DNA of 64,000 bases from Prevotella fusca JCM 17724. GTDB taxonomy: Bacteria > Bacteroidota > Bacteroidia > Bacteroidales > Bacteroidaceae. Below, piece after piece: positions 16,943 to 23,954 of this stretch (positions are counted from its first letter, which is position 1; each line of letters starts with the position of its first letter). The stretch lies in assembly GCF_001262015.1 (NCBI RefSeq), contig NZ_CP012074.1, positions 826,501-890,500 on the forward strand. Reading direction: 5' to 3'. Position numbers and translations under genes: made by a program. The notes under the pieces are model-generated. The model had not been told where the DNA came from. It searched no databases and worked only from the letters and a program-made list of their open reading frames with translations.

Positions 16943-16974
16943 CAAAGGTAGTACTTATTTCCGATACCACCAAA
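16943..16974 (-). promoter_or_regulatory. Promoter of the five-tRNA operon
   Basis: On the minus strand TTTG (16971-16974), exactly 20 bases, then TACCTTTG (16943-16950), 43 bases upstream of tRNA-Pro. Confidence 0.88.
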
Positions 16975-17411
16975 CTTTTCCTTGTTTTTTTTCAATAAAA
17001 ATCAAACCTTTTCTTGTCAGTTTTCAAAGCTGTCTACAGCTGTCAGTCGCAGGAATATTGATAAATAATTGACTATCAAAGTGGAATACACGAAAAAGGG
17101 AGCACACGTCAAACATATGGGAGGATTGCTGCAAATCTCAAAAAACATCTGTTTACATTAAAAACAACACCTTCTACCCAGCTCTGACCACCTTCCACAA
17201 GCCTTCTACAAACAGTAAACCTACCTCATTCTTGCTTTTTAATGCTAAACCTTCAGCTCATCATCCAAATCCTACCGATTCATTTAATCCACATAAAAAA
17301 GTTTATTCTCCTATGCCGAATCTCTTTCAAAAAGATAGTATGCAAGCATCCAATATTATCCGTCGTGCCACTTTATACCTCCTTATATGACTGGTTTCAT
17401 ATAGGGGGGTA

Positions 17412-17549
17412 TTATTTGTAGTTTATGAACAGTAGTTTAATCAGGCTGCCTTCTTTCATGTCCAGTTCGTTTTGCTCGAGAATGTTTATAATATCTTCCC
17501 GAGTTAGAAAATGATAGTCAGACACTGTCTTGTTATTGGACGTATTCAT
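17412..17549 (-). CDS. 45-residue ORF, possible remnant of the IS66 third gene
   Basis: The frame begins MNTSNNKTVSDYHFLTREDI and continues to FINYK. It lies about 115 bases downstream of the decayed IS66 tnpB on the same strand, where the transposase gene tnpC normally starts, and its LTREDIINILEQNELD stretch resembles the helical opening of such transposases. It ends far too early to be functional. Equally, it may be an unrelated small gene; no promoter or ribosome-binding site supports it. The stretch 17050-17400 shows nothing else. Confidence 0.35.
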   Translation of the reverse strand: MNTSNNKTVSDYHFLTREDIINILEQNELDMKEGSLIKLLFINYK

Positions 17550-17664
17550 CAATATACCAGCTGTTTATTAATACAAAAGAACGAAAACAAACTGATGTAA
17601 ACAAGAAAACACTAAGGTTTATGATAACGTTTTCTACGCTAACAATGAGGATTTACACCTTACT

Positions 17665-17930
17665 ATATAAAGGACCAATTCGTCCCACCGAAGTTCATAA
17701 AAACCGGAGGGCTGCTGCATGATTTTACCACTTAGACAGCCCTGTGCCATCTGCTTGTGATACATAACAAAGCCGCAACGTTCCTAATGAAGCAACTTGA
17801 GAAGATTGCGGGAGCGATCATAAAACACGTAGACACAACTATCAGAAGGGTTGAAGTCATTACTGCGTACGAATTGACATAGCCGAAGGAATCCCTGGCA
17901 CATATCAACAGGAGTACAACAAACCCGATT
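17665..17930 (-). pseudogene. Decayed IS66-family tnpB (Orf2) remnant
   Basis: In one minus-strand frame the translation reads TPVDMCQGFLRLCQFVRSN, then VYVFYDRSRNLLKLLH, a stop codon (17784-17786), then ERCGFVMYHKQMAQG and FYELRWDELVL. These blocks match the IS66 Orf2 protein in order (VDMRKGF, VRS, VYVFF, KLLHWE, GFVLYHK, ELxWxEL). The stop replaces the conserved Trp position. No start codon, terminal inverted repeats or other IS66 genes are intact, so this is an old fragment. Confidence 0.75.
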
Positions 17931-18049
17931 ATATTGCCCGTCGTCCTGCCTTTTCTATAAAAATGAGTAGCGTTTTGCCCATGGTAGCTAATTCGAAATA
18001 TGTTTACAAAAAACATTACTAACCTTTCTTAAAACACACATTAAAACCG

Positions 18050-18196
18050 CTTTACAATCATCCCCATAACTATCAATAATTCAGCATATTACAAAGTCAT
18101 GCAAGAAAAGGTGCTTAATTGGACTTCAAAAGGGCGTTAGTTAGACCTCAAAAGGGCATCTATTGCAAGTCAATTGGGCGTCTTTTCAAAGCCAAA
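18050..18196 (-). repeat. Array repeat family A, core copy 4 (inverted)
   Basis: Four units on the minus strand at 18174-18195, 18152-18173, 18130-18151 and 18108-18129. The following hairpin reads CTTTGTAAT (18088-18096) and ATTGTAAAG (18050-18058) on the minus strand: it pairs fully only if G-U pairs are allowed, that is as RNA in this orientation. The rest of 17950-18377 shows nothing further. Confidence 0.88.
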
Positions 18197-18377
18197 AGGT
18201 CATATATTGAAAACGGGGAGATGAAAAAAAAGGACAAAAAACCTCACTACTCAGCCCCGTTCCTACAGAGAGAGGAATAGAAAAAAGAATTCTACTAATG
18301 ACTGATTTGGAGTTAAGATTCCACTTCCATCATCAGCGAGAGTAACAAAGCAATCACACAAACAAGTTATCATCGGC

Positions 18378-18947
18378 TCATTTCTCTTCCATCGGCACAC
18401 AACACCAACGGGAGACTTTAAGCATGACACCAATACCAGGGACTTCCTTCAAGAGATAATACTTCTTGCTCGAACGAACCAGACGTCCACTCATACCTTT
18501 CAGAGGACCGAACTTTACAAGAACTTCATCACCTGCTTTCATGCGTGCTTCCTCTGAAGAAAGGAATTTGCGCATGGTCACCTCGGGGTTGCACATCAAG
18601 CGGAACTCATACATCTGCTCATGGGGAATAAGCGCATACTCTCGTGACTCCTTCGATTTTTTCAACACACTTATCTTATAGTCCGTTTCCTGTACAATTT
18701 TCTGAAACGCCTTATCTTCAACAGATTGCTTCACAAAGACAAGGTTACGGACTACGGGGCGCAGCACACGACGTGGCTTACCGTCGCACCCTTCCACGTC
18801 AACATACTGTTCCGGGACGAAACATTCCAGTCCATGTTCCGTGAAGAAGTTTCTCACTTCTTCCTGACGGATAGTGAATAATCTCACTGCATACCAGGAA
18901 GCTCCATCATCGATGACATTGTCTATATACCTTGCTGTTTCTGCCAT
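18378..18947 (-). CDS. UpxY-family transcription antiterminator (NusG-like)
   Basis: 189 residues. The N-terminal NusG-type domain begins WYAVRLFTIRQEEVRNFFTEHGLECFVPE, here cited by its ends WYAVRLFT and CFVPE, and the C-terminal KOW-type domain contains VLVKFGPLKGMSGRLVRSS. UpxY proteins ride on RNA polymerase and suppress early termination in surface-polysaccharide operons of Bacteroidales. Here the gene is not at the head of a polysaccharide operon but 27 bases downstream of the pabA/trpG gene, so its target is likely elsewhere, or it has been separated from it. A TACTTTTG box (minus strand, 18956-18963) just before the start could also give it a nearly leaderless transcript. Confidence 0.85.
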   Translation of the reverse strand: MAETARYIDNVIDDGASWYAVRLFTIRQEEVRNFFTEHGLECFVPEQYVDVEGCDGKPRRVLRPVVRNLVFVKQSVEDKAFQKIVQETDYKISVLKKSKESREYALIPHEQMYEFRLMCNPEVTMRKFLSSEEARMKAGDEVLVKFGPLKGMSGRLVRSSKKYYLLKEVPGIGVMLKVSRWCCVPMEEK

Positions 18948-18974
18948 AGTATCTACAAAAGTAGTAAATATATA

Positions 18975-19553
18975 TTAGATATGTAACCAGTTTTCCATAA
19001 TTCTTTTCCCGTCTGGTGTCAACACACTCTCCGGATGAAACTGAATGCCGTAAACATTATGCGTTCCATGGCGCAAAGCCATTATCATTCCTTCATTGCT
19101 CTCGGCTATCATCTCCAGACAGTCAGGAAAACTTGTCTTCGAAACAACCCAGCTATGATAGCGTCCTACGGGGAAATGTTCTGGCAAACCAGCAAACAAA
19201 GGTGTATCCACAAGCTGCCTTGCCTCTGTTGTCACACCATGAAACACATCAGACAGGTTCTCTAACTTAGCACCGAACACCTCACCTATCGCCTGATGTC
19301 CCAAGCATACGCCCAAGATTGGCTTTACACCAGCATAGCGGCGGATTACATCCAGCAACAGTCCGGCTTCTGACGGAATACCGGGACCAGGGCTTAGTAC
19401 AATACGGTCAAAGACAGCCAGTTCCTCAAGGGAGAACTGATTGTTGCGCACCACTGTCACATCTGCTCCCAGTTCCTTAATCAGATGAACCAGATTATAA
19501 GTAAAGGAATCGTAGTTATCAATGATAACACACTTTGTTTTCATCAGTATCAT
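18975..19553 (-). CDS. Glutamine amidotransferase, anthranilate/aminodeoxychorismate synthase component II
   Basis: 192 residues, normal for TrpG/PabA. It hydrolyses glutamine and passes ammonia to the chorismate-binding partner. The opening DNYDSFTYNLVHLI, the oxyanion motif SPGPGIP, the nucleophile Cys83 in GVCLGHQ, and the C-terminal QFHPESVLTPDG are all intact. Whether the partner is TrpE (tryptophan) or PabB (folate) cannot be decided from sequence alone; the neighbouring trpF favours tryptophan. Neither partner gene lies in the window. The start may be at 19553 or at the internal ATG three codons later (MKTKCVI). It is 25 bases after trpF. Confidence 0.9.
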   Translation of the reverse strand: MILMKTKCVIIDNYDSFTYNLVHLIKELGADVTVVRNNQFSLEELAVFDRIVLSPGPGIPSEAGLLLDVIRRYAGVKPILGVCLGHQAIGEVFGAKLENLSDVFHGVTTEARQLVDTPLFAGLPEHFPVGRYHSWVVSKTSFPDCLEMIAESNEGMIMALRHGTHNVYGIQFHPESVLTPDGKRIMENWLHI

Positions 19554-19578
19554 CCTACGCTCTTATCGTCTTACGGAC

Positions 19579-20244
19579 TTATCTTATCTTCTCAAGAAAG
19601 TTCTTCAACAACGCAACATCCTTTACAGCAGGAGCTGTCTCAAACTTCTCATTCACGCTGATACCACAGAACAGGGGATGAGAGAAAGACTTGATTCTGT
19701 CTGTATCTTCTGCACCAATAGCACCACTTACAAAGAAAGGAACCGCCCCGTCGTATGCCTCCAGCACCGCCCAGTCTGCCAGAACGCTCTGGATATCAAA
19801 GAGGAAGTAGTCCACTCCCTCTGCAAACTGCTTATACTTCTCTATATCCTCACGCCCACTTACAGCAATACGTTTCATTATCTTTATCCCTGCATGAATA
19901 TCCGGGTCGAGCGTACGACGGAGATTATCAATCATCACAAGATTCTCTTCACCATCAAGCTGGACAACATCAAGATTGTAATTTACCACACGTGTAACGA
20001 TATTCTGCGGCATATCATCAGCAAAGACACCACAAAGCAAAGGTACCTGTTGATGCTTAACCACCTCGTGTGAAAGGAAATCCGACAGACTGCTATAGTC
20101 GGGAATAATACCAGCACATGACGCTATCTGACTTACGTAACGCTCACTCTTTGAGCGGAAATCAAGCCCAATCCAGTCAATGCCTAATTGAGAGACTTCG
20201 TGAATATTACGGGCATCACGCATGCCACATACCTTTATAATCAT
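19579..20244 (-). CDS. trpF: Phosphoribosylanthranilate isomerase
   Basis: 221 residues, the usual length. The enzyme converts phosphoribosylanthranilate to CdRP in tryptophan synthesis. The N-terminal catalytic-Cys motif is IIKVCGMRDARNI, and the phosphate-binding ends FVSGAIGAEDTDRI and GISVNEKFE are present as in TIM-barrel TrpF. It is followed after 25 bases by the trpG/pabA-like gene and then upxY, all on the minus strand. The other trp genes that accompany it in many Bacteroidetes operons (trpB, E, D, C, A) are absent here, so the pathway is split or incomplete. A TAAGTTTG-like box lies just upstream. Confidence 0.92.
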   Translation of the reverse strand: MIIKVCGMRDARNIHEVSQLGIDWIGLDFRSKSERYVSQIASCAGIIPDYSSLSDFLSHEVVKHQQVPLLCGVFADDMPQNIVTRVVNYNLDVVQLDGEENLVMIDNLRRTLDPDIHAGIKIMKRIAVSGREDIEKYKQFAEGVDYFLFDIQSVLADWAVLEAYDGAVPFFVSGAIGAEDTDRIKSFSHPLFCGISVNEKFETAPAVKDVALLKNFLEKIR

Positions 20245-20492
20245 AATGACATAAAATCCTTTTGTCTTGCAAACTTACATAAAAATATCGAATTATAAGC
20301 CAGTGGAATAAATAAAACCTCTTTTCCTTAGAGGAAAAACCTGCAAAAGGGCCGTACACGGTTGTCCTGATGAGAACATTCCATGAACACACGCATAAAT
20401 ATGGAAATATTATTGCAAACTGATATAATAATATCTATCATACAGCGTTTAAAAGACATAATAACTCTCAACAAAACATTTTTAATTGGCCT

Positions 20493-20621
20493 ATGGTAAG
20501 ATTATTTACTTCTGAAGAACTGAAGCCGTCTGAAAAGACGCTTAACATCATCCGACAGATAGCCTATACCTATCGTGTAATTAAAATCAATGGCAAGATG
20601 CAAACCCTTTGCCTGAACTAA
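20493..20621 (+). CDS. 42-residue conserved-looking small protein upstream of rpe
   Basis: The frame reads MVRLFTSEELKPSEKTLNII and ends in LCLN. It is 42 residues, ends 7 bases before the rpe start codon and uses normal codons, so it is probably a real gene coupled to rpe. The sequence has an amphipathic helix after a Ser-Glu-Glu turn, then a basic beta-like end (RVIKINGKMQTLCLN). No domain is recognised. There is no signal peptide. It may be a small cytoplasmic binding protein; this is inference. Confidence 0.6.
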   Translation: MVRLFTSEELKPSEKTLNIIRQIAYTYRVIKINGKMQTLCLN

Positions 20622-20628
20622 GACTGAC

Positions 20629-21285
20629 ATGAAAGCAATCGTATCCCCCTCCCTACTCTCCGCAGATTTTCTTCATCTGGACAAGGAGATTGAGATGATT
20701 AATGAGAGTGAGGCTGACTGGCTTCACATGGATGTCATGGATGGTGTCTTCGTTCCTAACATTTCTTTCGGTTTTCCTGTGCTCAATGCTGTTGGCAAAG
20801 TATGCAAGAAGCCATTGGATGTACACCTGATGATTGTGCACCCGGAGAACTACATCCAGCAGACTGCCGATGCAGGTGCAGCCATCATGAACGTACACTA
20901 TGAGGCTTGCATTCACCTGCACCGAACCCTTCAAGCTATCCATGATGCTGGAATGAAAGCAGGTGTAACGCTCAATCCTTCCACCCCTGTAAATGTCCTT
21001 GAGGACATCATTGGCGATGTTGACATCGTCCAGCTCATGACCGTGAATCCTGGGTTTGGCGGACAGAAGTTCATCGAAAGCAGCATCAAGAAGGTACAGC
21101 GACTCCGTCAACTCATCGAACGTGAAGGCGGTCATGCACTGATTGAAGTGGATGGCGGTGTACAGGCAGACACTGCTCCACGCCTTGTCGAGGCCGGTGT
21201 TGACATTCTTGTCAGTGGCAGTTACGTCTTCAAGGCGGCCGACCCAAAGGCTACTATCCACTCATTGAAAGAACTACGAAGATAA
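20629..21285 (+). CDS. rpe: Ribulose-phosphate 3-epimerase
   Basis: 218 residues, as expected. It interconverts ribulose-5-phosphate and xylulose-5-phosphate in the pentose phosphate pathway. The opening SPSLLSADFLHL, the metal-binding HMDVMDGVFVPNISFG, DVHLMI, the loop MTVNPGFGGQKFI and EVDGGV are all canonical, with the phosphate-binding VSGSYVF near the end. It follows a 42-residue gene by 7 bases. No strong terminator is seen after it. Confidence 0.96.
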   Translation: MKAIVSPSLLSADFLHLDKEIEMINESEADWLHMDVMDGVFVPNISFGFPVLNAVGKVCKKPLDVHLMIVHPENYIQQTADAGAAIMNVHYEACIHLHRTLQAIHDAGMKAGVTLNPSTPVNVLEDIIGDVDIVQLMTVNPGFGGQKFIESSIKKVQRLRQLIEREGGHALIEVDGGVQADTAPRLVEAGVDILVSGSYVFKAADPKATIHSLKELRR

Positions 21286-21468
21286 TCTCAAGCCCATAAA
21301 CAGAAACCGACGAGACTATATCAGAATGCTTATCAGCAGCTGTTGAAAGGAACGCACAGCCCGTGTGTGCGCAAACAAAGCCTGCTGTCAGAAGCACAAG
21401 ACGTGCATCCAGACATTTTGATATAATCTCGTTGGTTGTTATATTGAGAAAAGCACTGCCGTATTCCT

Positions 21469-22065
21469 TTACGCCAACTGCAGATTCACCTTGTGCTCAC
21501 GCACCATTCTCCGCAGATTGAATATGGCATAACGCATACGACCAAGACTGGTGTTAATACTGACCCCAGTTGCCTCAGCTATTTCCTTGAATGACATTTC
21601 CTGATAAAAACGCATGAAAACCACCTCACGCTGTGATGCAGGAAGCAGATTCATCAGCCGTTTCACATCAGAGAGAGTCTGGCTGTTGATGAACTGGCAC
21701 TCAATATTATCAATAACAGTATCGTCACCACCAACATTTGAAAGGTCATTATCCTTAGGAGCATCAATCACCTTGTCAGCACGCTGCGCACGATACCAGT
21801 CCATGATGACATTATGAGCAATACGCATAATCCATGCAGTGAACTTGCCTGTCGGCGAGTACCTACCCTGTTGCAACTTCGTGATAATCTTCACGAAAGT
21901 CTCTTGGAACAAATCATCAGCAGCATCCCTATCACGCACAACAAAAAGAATATACGAAAACAGCTTCGATTGATTGCGTGACAGCAACAAATCGAAAGCA
22001 TCGTTGCTTCCTTCAATGTATGACAATGCCAACTGCTCGTCGGTCATCTCATTCAGATTCTTCAT
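21469..22065 (-). CDS. ECF-type RNA polymerase sigma factor
   Basis: 198 residues with only sigma regions 2 and 4, the ECF layout. Region 2 shows DAADDLFQETFVKI and WIMRIAHNVIMDWYR; region 4 shows LPASQREVVFMRFYQEMSFKEIAEATG, here cited by LPASQREVV and EIAEATGVSINT. No anti-sigma gene lies beside it, unlike FecI-type systems, so the signal it responds to is unknown. Its own promoter is of the housekeeping type (22137-22168). The high similarity in style to SigW-like factors of Prevotella suggests a stress or envelope regulon, which is inference. Confidence 0.92.
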   Translation of the reverse strand: MKNLNEMTDEQLALSYIEGSNDAFDLLLSRNQSKLFSYILFVVRDRDAADDLFQETFVKIITKLQQGRYSPTGKFTAWIMRIAHNVIMDWYRAQRADKVIDAPKDNDLSNVGGDDTVIDNIECQFINSQTLSDVKRLMNLLPASQREVVFMRFYQEMSFKEIAEATGVSINTSLGRMRYAIFNLRRMVREHKVNLQLA

Positions 22066-22136
22066 TTCTAAATTTCTTTCTTATGAAGTAGAAGTGTGTC
22101 GATAGGCTTTTCTAACTTTTATTCTTATTTAGATTG

Positions 22137-22168
22137 CAAATATAATCATTTTTATCTTTTGCTGCAAA
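22137..22168 (-). promoter_or_regulatory. Promoter of the ECF sigma gene
   Basis: TTTG (22165-22168), 20 bases, TATATTTG (22137-22144) on the minus strand. Confidence 0.82.
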
Positions 22169-22184
22169 TGTTTCACACAAAAAG

Positions 22185-22673
22185 TCATTCATCCAGCCAT
22201 TCGCTTGCCAATATGTGCTTTTTCATGCCCGGTATTCCCAAGTATTTCTGTTTCAATCCATAGAAAGCAATCTCTCTGCCATAGTTCTGCGGATTGGAAG
22301 CCAGGGCTATCTCCTCCTTCATCTGCTTCCCGACCATCTGAACAGAAATAACCTGTTCCGGGTCGGACTCGCCAGGACTATCAGCCAACAGTACAGCAGA
22401 GTCATACGAGAATGGCGGTTCCCACTCTGCCTGCTTGATACTTCTTTTGCAAGCACCAACGATATAGCCGTGTACCCAGACATAGCGGTTTCCAAACTCT
22501 CCATTGAGGAATTCCTCCACACTGTAGACTTTCTGTTCGTCATCTGGTGAGGCTGACGGCACGTGCTTCCCTGTTTCTTCTCCCTGATCATCATCCGAAG
22601 GCAAGACAGTTTTACTACAGCCAGACAGGCATAACATTGCTAAAAGCATGAAGAAAAGTTTATCAAATTTCAT
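22185..22673 (-). CDS. Lipoprotein with a DUF6359-like OB-fold domain
   Basis: 162 residues from ATG 22673 (MKFDKLFFMLL); the longer frame would start with TTG inside the promoter, so it is rejected. A lipoprotein signal ends in LCLSGC. After an acidic linker (DDDQGEETG) the domain around residues 50-160 carries VEEFLNGEFGNRYVWVHGYIVG and a KYLGIPGMKKH end, cited in part. This pattern, EFL...VWVxGYIVG, is found in DUF6359-type secreted proteins of Bacteroidales. Its ligand and role are unknown. It stands alone with its own promoter (22698-22728). Confidence 0.75.
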   Translation of the reverse strand: MKFDKLFFMLLAMLCLSGCSKTVLPSDDDQGEETGKHVPSASPDDEQKVYSVEEFLNGEFGNRYVWVHGYIVGACKRSIKQAEWEPPFSYDSAVLLADSPGESDPEQVISVQMVGKQMKEEIALASNPQNYGREIAFYGLKQKYLGIPGMKKHILASEWLDE

Positions 22674-22697
22674 AGCATCAAGTTTTAAAACATGACA

Positions 22698-22728
22698 CAA
22701 AGATAGGAAAAGATTCGGAACATGTCAA
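22698..22728 (-). promoter_or_regulatory. Promoter of the DUF6359-like lipoprotein
   Basis: TTG (22726-22728), 20 bases, TATCTTTG (22698-22705) on the minus strand; it excludes the TTG start upstream. Confidence 0.8.
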
Positions 22729-22737
22729 GTTAAAGAC

Positions 22738-22813
22738 AAGAAAAAGAGGTTGGTGCAGGAAGCTACCAACCTCGAACATGATTTAGCAAAATATCTAAAT
22801 CAATGAAAAACAC
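22738..22813 (-). ncRNA. Candidate small RNA of about 75 bases
   Basis: A consensus promoter on the minus strand (TTTG 22846-22849, 20 bases, TATATTTG 22818-22825) is followed by a short non-coding segment holding two hairpins: TGATTTAG/CTAAATCA and then GAGGTTGGT/ACCAACCTC (22746-22754 with 22765-22773) followed by TTTTTCTT. Promoter, body and intrinsic terminator are all present within 110 bp, and no ORF fits. It lies between divergent genes. Confidence 0.65.
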
Positions 22814-22817
22814 TTCG

Positions 22818-22849
22818 CAAATATAAAGTAAATAGCGGAATAAAACAAA
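22818..22849 (-). promoter_or_regulatory. Promoter of the candidate small RNA
   Basis: TTTG-N20-TATATTTG on the minus strand, ending about 5 bases before the predicted transcript start. Confidence 0.75.
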
Positions 22850-22957
22850 TTTTACAAACAAAAAAAGAGGTTTTTAACATTGTAAGCGCACACAGCAACA
22901 AACACGTGACCAAAAGTACATCAAAGAAACAAATAAAAGATTATACAGCTATTATAA

Positions 22958-22988
22958 TTGCATATCTCAAAGGAAATACCTAAATTTG
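22958..22988 (+). promoter_or_regulatory. Promoter of the secreted 190-residue protein
   Basis: TTG (22958-22960), 20 bases, TAAATTTG (22981-22988). Confidence 0.75.
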
Positions 22989-23029
22989 CATTGTAATAAA
23001 CCTTTATTTAATAATTAAACAACGTTATT

Positions 23030-23602
23030 ATGAACAAAATTCTACGCTTAACATTCGTTGCTGCACTTGCTGCAGTCAGTTCTTTATCATTTGCACAGAA
23101 GACTGTGACTTTTGAGGCTGGAAAAGACAAATCCACCACTCTGACTATTGAGAAAGAGGGTGTTAACATTACTCTCACTGCAGGTAAATTAGAAGACAAG
23201 TATTCTTATCGATTGTACAAGGGAGCTACAACAACAATTTCTTCGTCTGCAGCAAACATTACCAATGTTGCCTTTGTATGCGACACATACAAAACAAAGG
23301 ATGGCAAGACATTTTTAGGTGATGGTTTTGATACCGCAATGGATGGTTTGACAGTTTCTACTGACAAGATTAACGTAACGTGGACTGGCGACAAGAATTC
23401 TGTAGCATTCACAACTCCAGGTCATCAGGTACGTGTAAAGAAGATTACTATCACTTTAAAGGATACTTCTGCTGGCATCAACGAAGTGACTAACAAAACA
23501 TTGAACGAGAACGCTCCAATCTACAACCTCGCAGGTCAGCGTGTAGGCAAGGATTACAAGGGTGTAGTCGTTCAGAACGGAAAGAAGTTTATCAAGAGAT
23601 AA
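23030..23602 (+). CDS. Secreted protein with Prevotella-type C-terminal tail
   Basis: 190 residues with a signal peptide (MNKILRLTFVAALAAVSSLSFAQ). The middle part is beta-rich and rich in Thr, Lys and Asp, with a FTTPGHQVRVKKITITLKD strand pattern that resembles the lectin-like modules seen in many Prevotella secreted proteins. The C-terminal 40 residues (GINEVTNKT, then IYNLAGQRVGKDYKGVVVQN and GKKFIKR) match the YNLxGQRV...G..VxxGKK tail that ends many Prevotella exported proteins and resembles type IX secretion sorting tails. The function of the body is unknown. It is monocistronic, with a long hairpin after it. Confidence 0.8.
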   Translation: MNKILRLTFVAALAAVSSLSFAQKTVTFEAGKDKSTTLTIEKEGVNITLTAGKLEDKYSYRLYKGATTTISSSAANITNVAFVCDTYKTKDGKTFLGDGFDTAMDGLTVSTDKINVTWTGDKNSVAFTTPGHQVRVKKITITLKDTSAGINEVTNKTLNENAPIYNLAGQRVGKDYKGVVVQNGKKFIKR

Positions 23603-23613
23603 ACTACCTGTAG

Positions 23614-23698
23614 ATCATTGTGCAGAGAAAGACACCCCGCCTGTCCTGAACAGATATACTTACGGACAAACCAAGGGTGTTTTTCCCTACACAATGAT
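23614..23698 (+). terminator. Long nested hairpin after the secreted protein gene
   Basis: ATCATTGTG (23614-23622) pairs with CACAATGAT (23690-23698), enclosing ACACCC/GGGTGT and TGTCC/GGACA stems. The inner stem is followed by TTTTTC, so it can act as a terminator. Confidence 0.65.
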
Positions 23699-23753
23699 TA
23701 CTTTTTAAATGGTCTTGAAACATCCTTTTCCTCCGCTTCAAGTATTCTGACAC

Positions 23754-23799
23754 GAATTATTTTCATGAAAATAATTATTTCTTTTCATGAAAATAATTC
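23754..23799. repeat. AT-rich perfect inverted repeat
   Basis: GAATTATTTTCATGAAAA (23754-23771) is repeated inverted as TTTTCATGAAAATAATTC (23782-23799) around ten bases. Each arm also contains the near-palindrome TTTTCATGAAAA, so it could be two operator-like sites for a dimeric regulator or a cruciform. Confidence 0.7.
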
Positions 23800-23881
23800 G
23801 CAGAAATGGCTAACTATTATGTAAAGCCATGATACCCATGGCTCTCTTTGAAGGCTTACGAGGATTATAATAGACATAAAA

Positions 23882-23935
23882 AACGCTCATATAGCATATC
23901 TGACATACTTGTCAGTTTACTATATGAGCGTTATA
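23882..23935. terminator. Terminator between convergent genes
   Basis: ACGCTCATATAG pairs with CTATATGAGCGT, with an inner CTGAC/GTCAG stem. It lies 20 bases beyond the GH57 stop codon on the minus strand. Confidence 0.75.
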
Positions 23936-23954
23936 CGTATGCTACATAAAAGCC

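Noticed and set aside
17732..18016. 94-residue hydrophobic minus-strand ORF
   Set aside because: It is an alternative frame of the decayed IS66 tnpB; the conserved IS66 blocks are in another frame.
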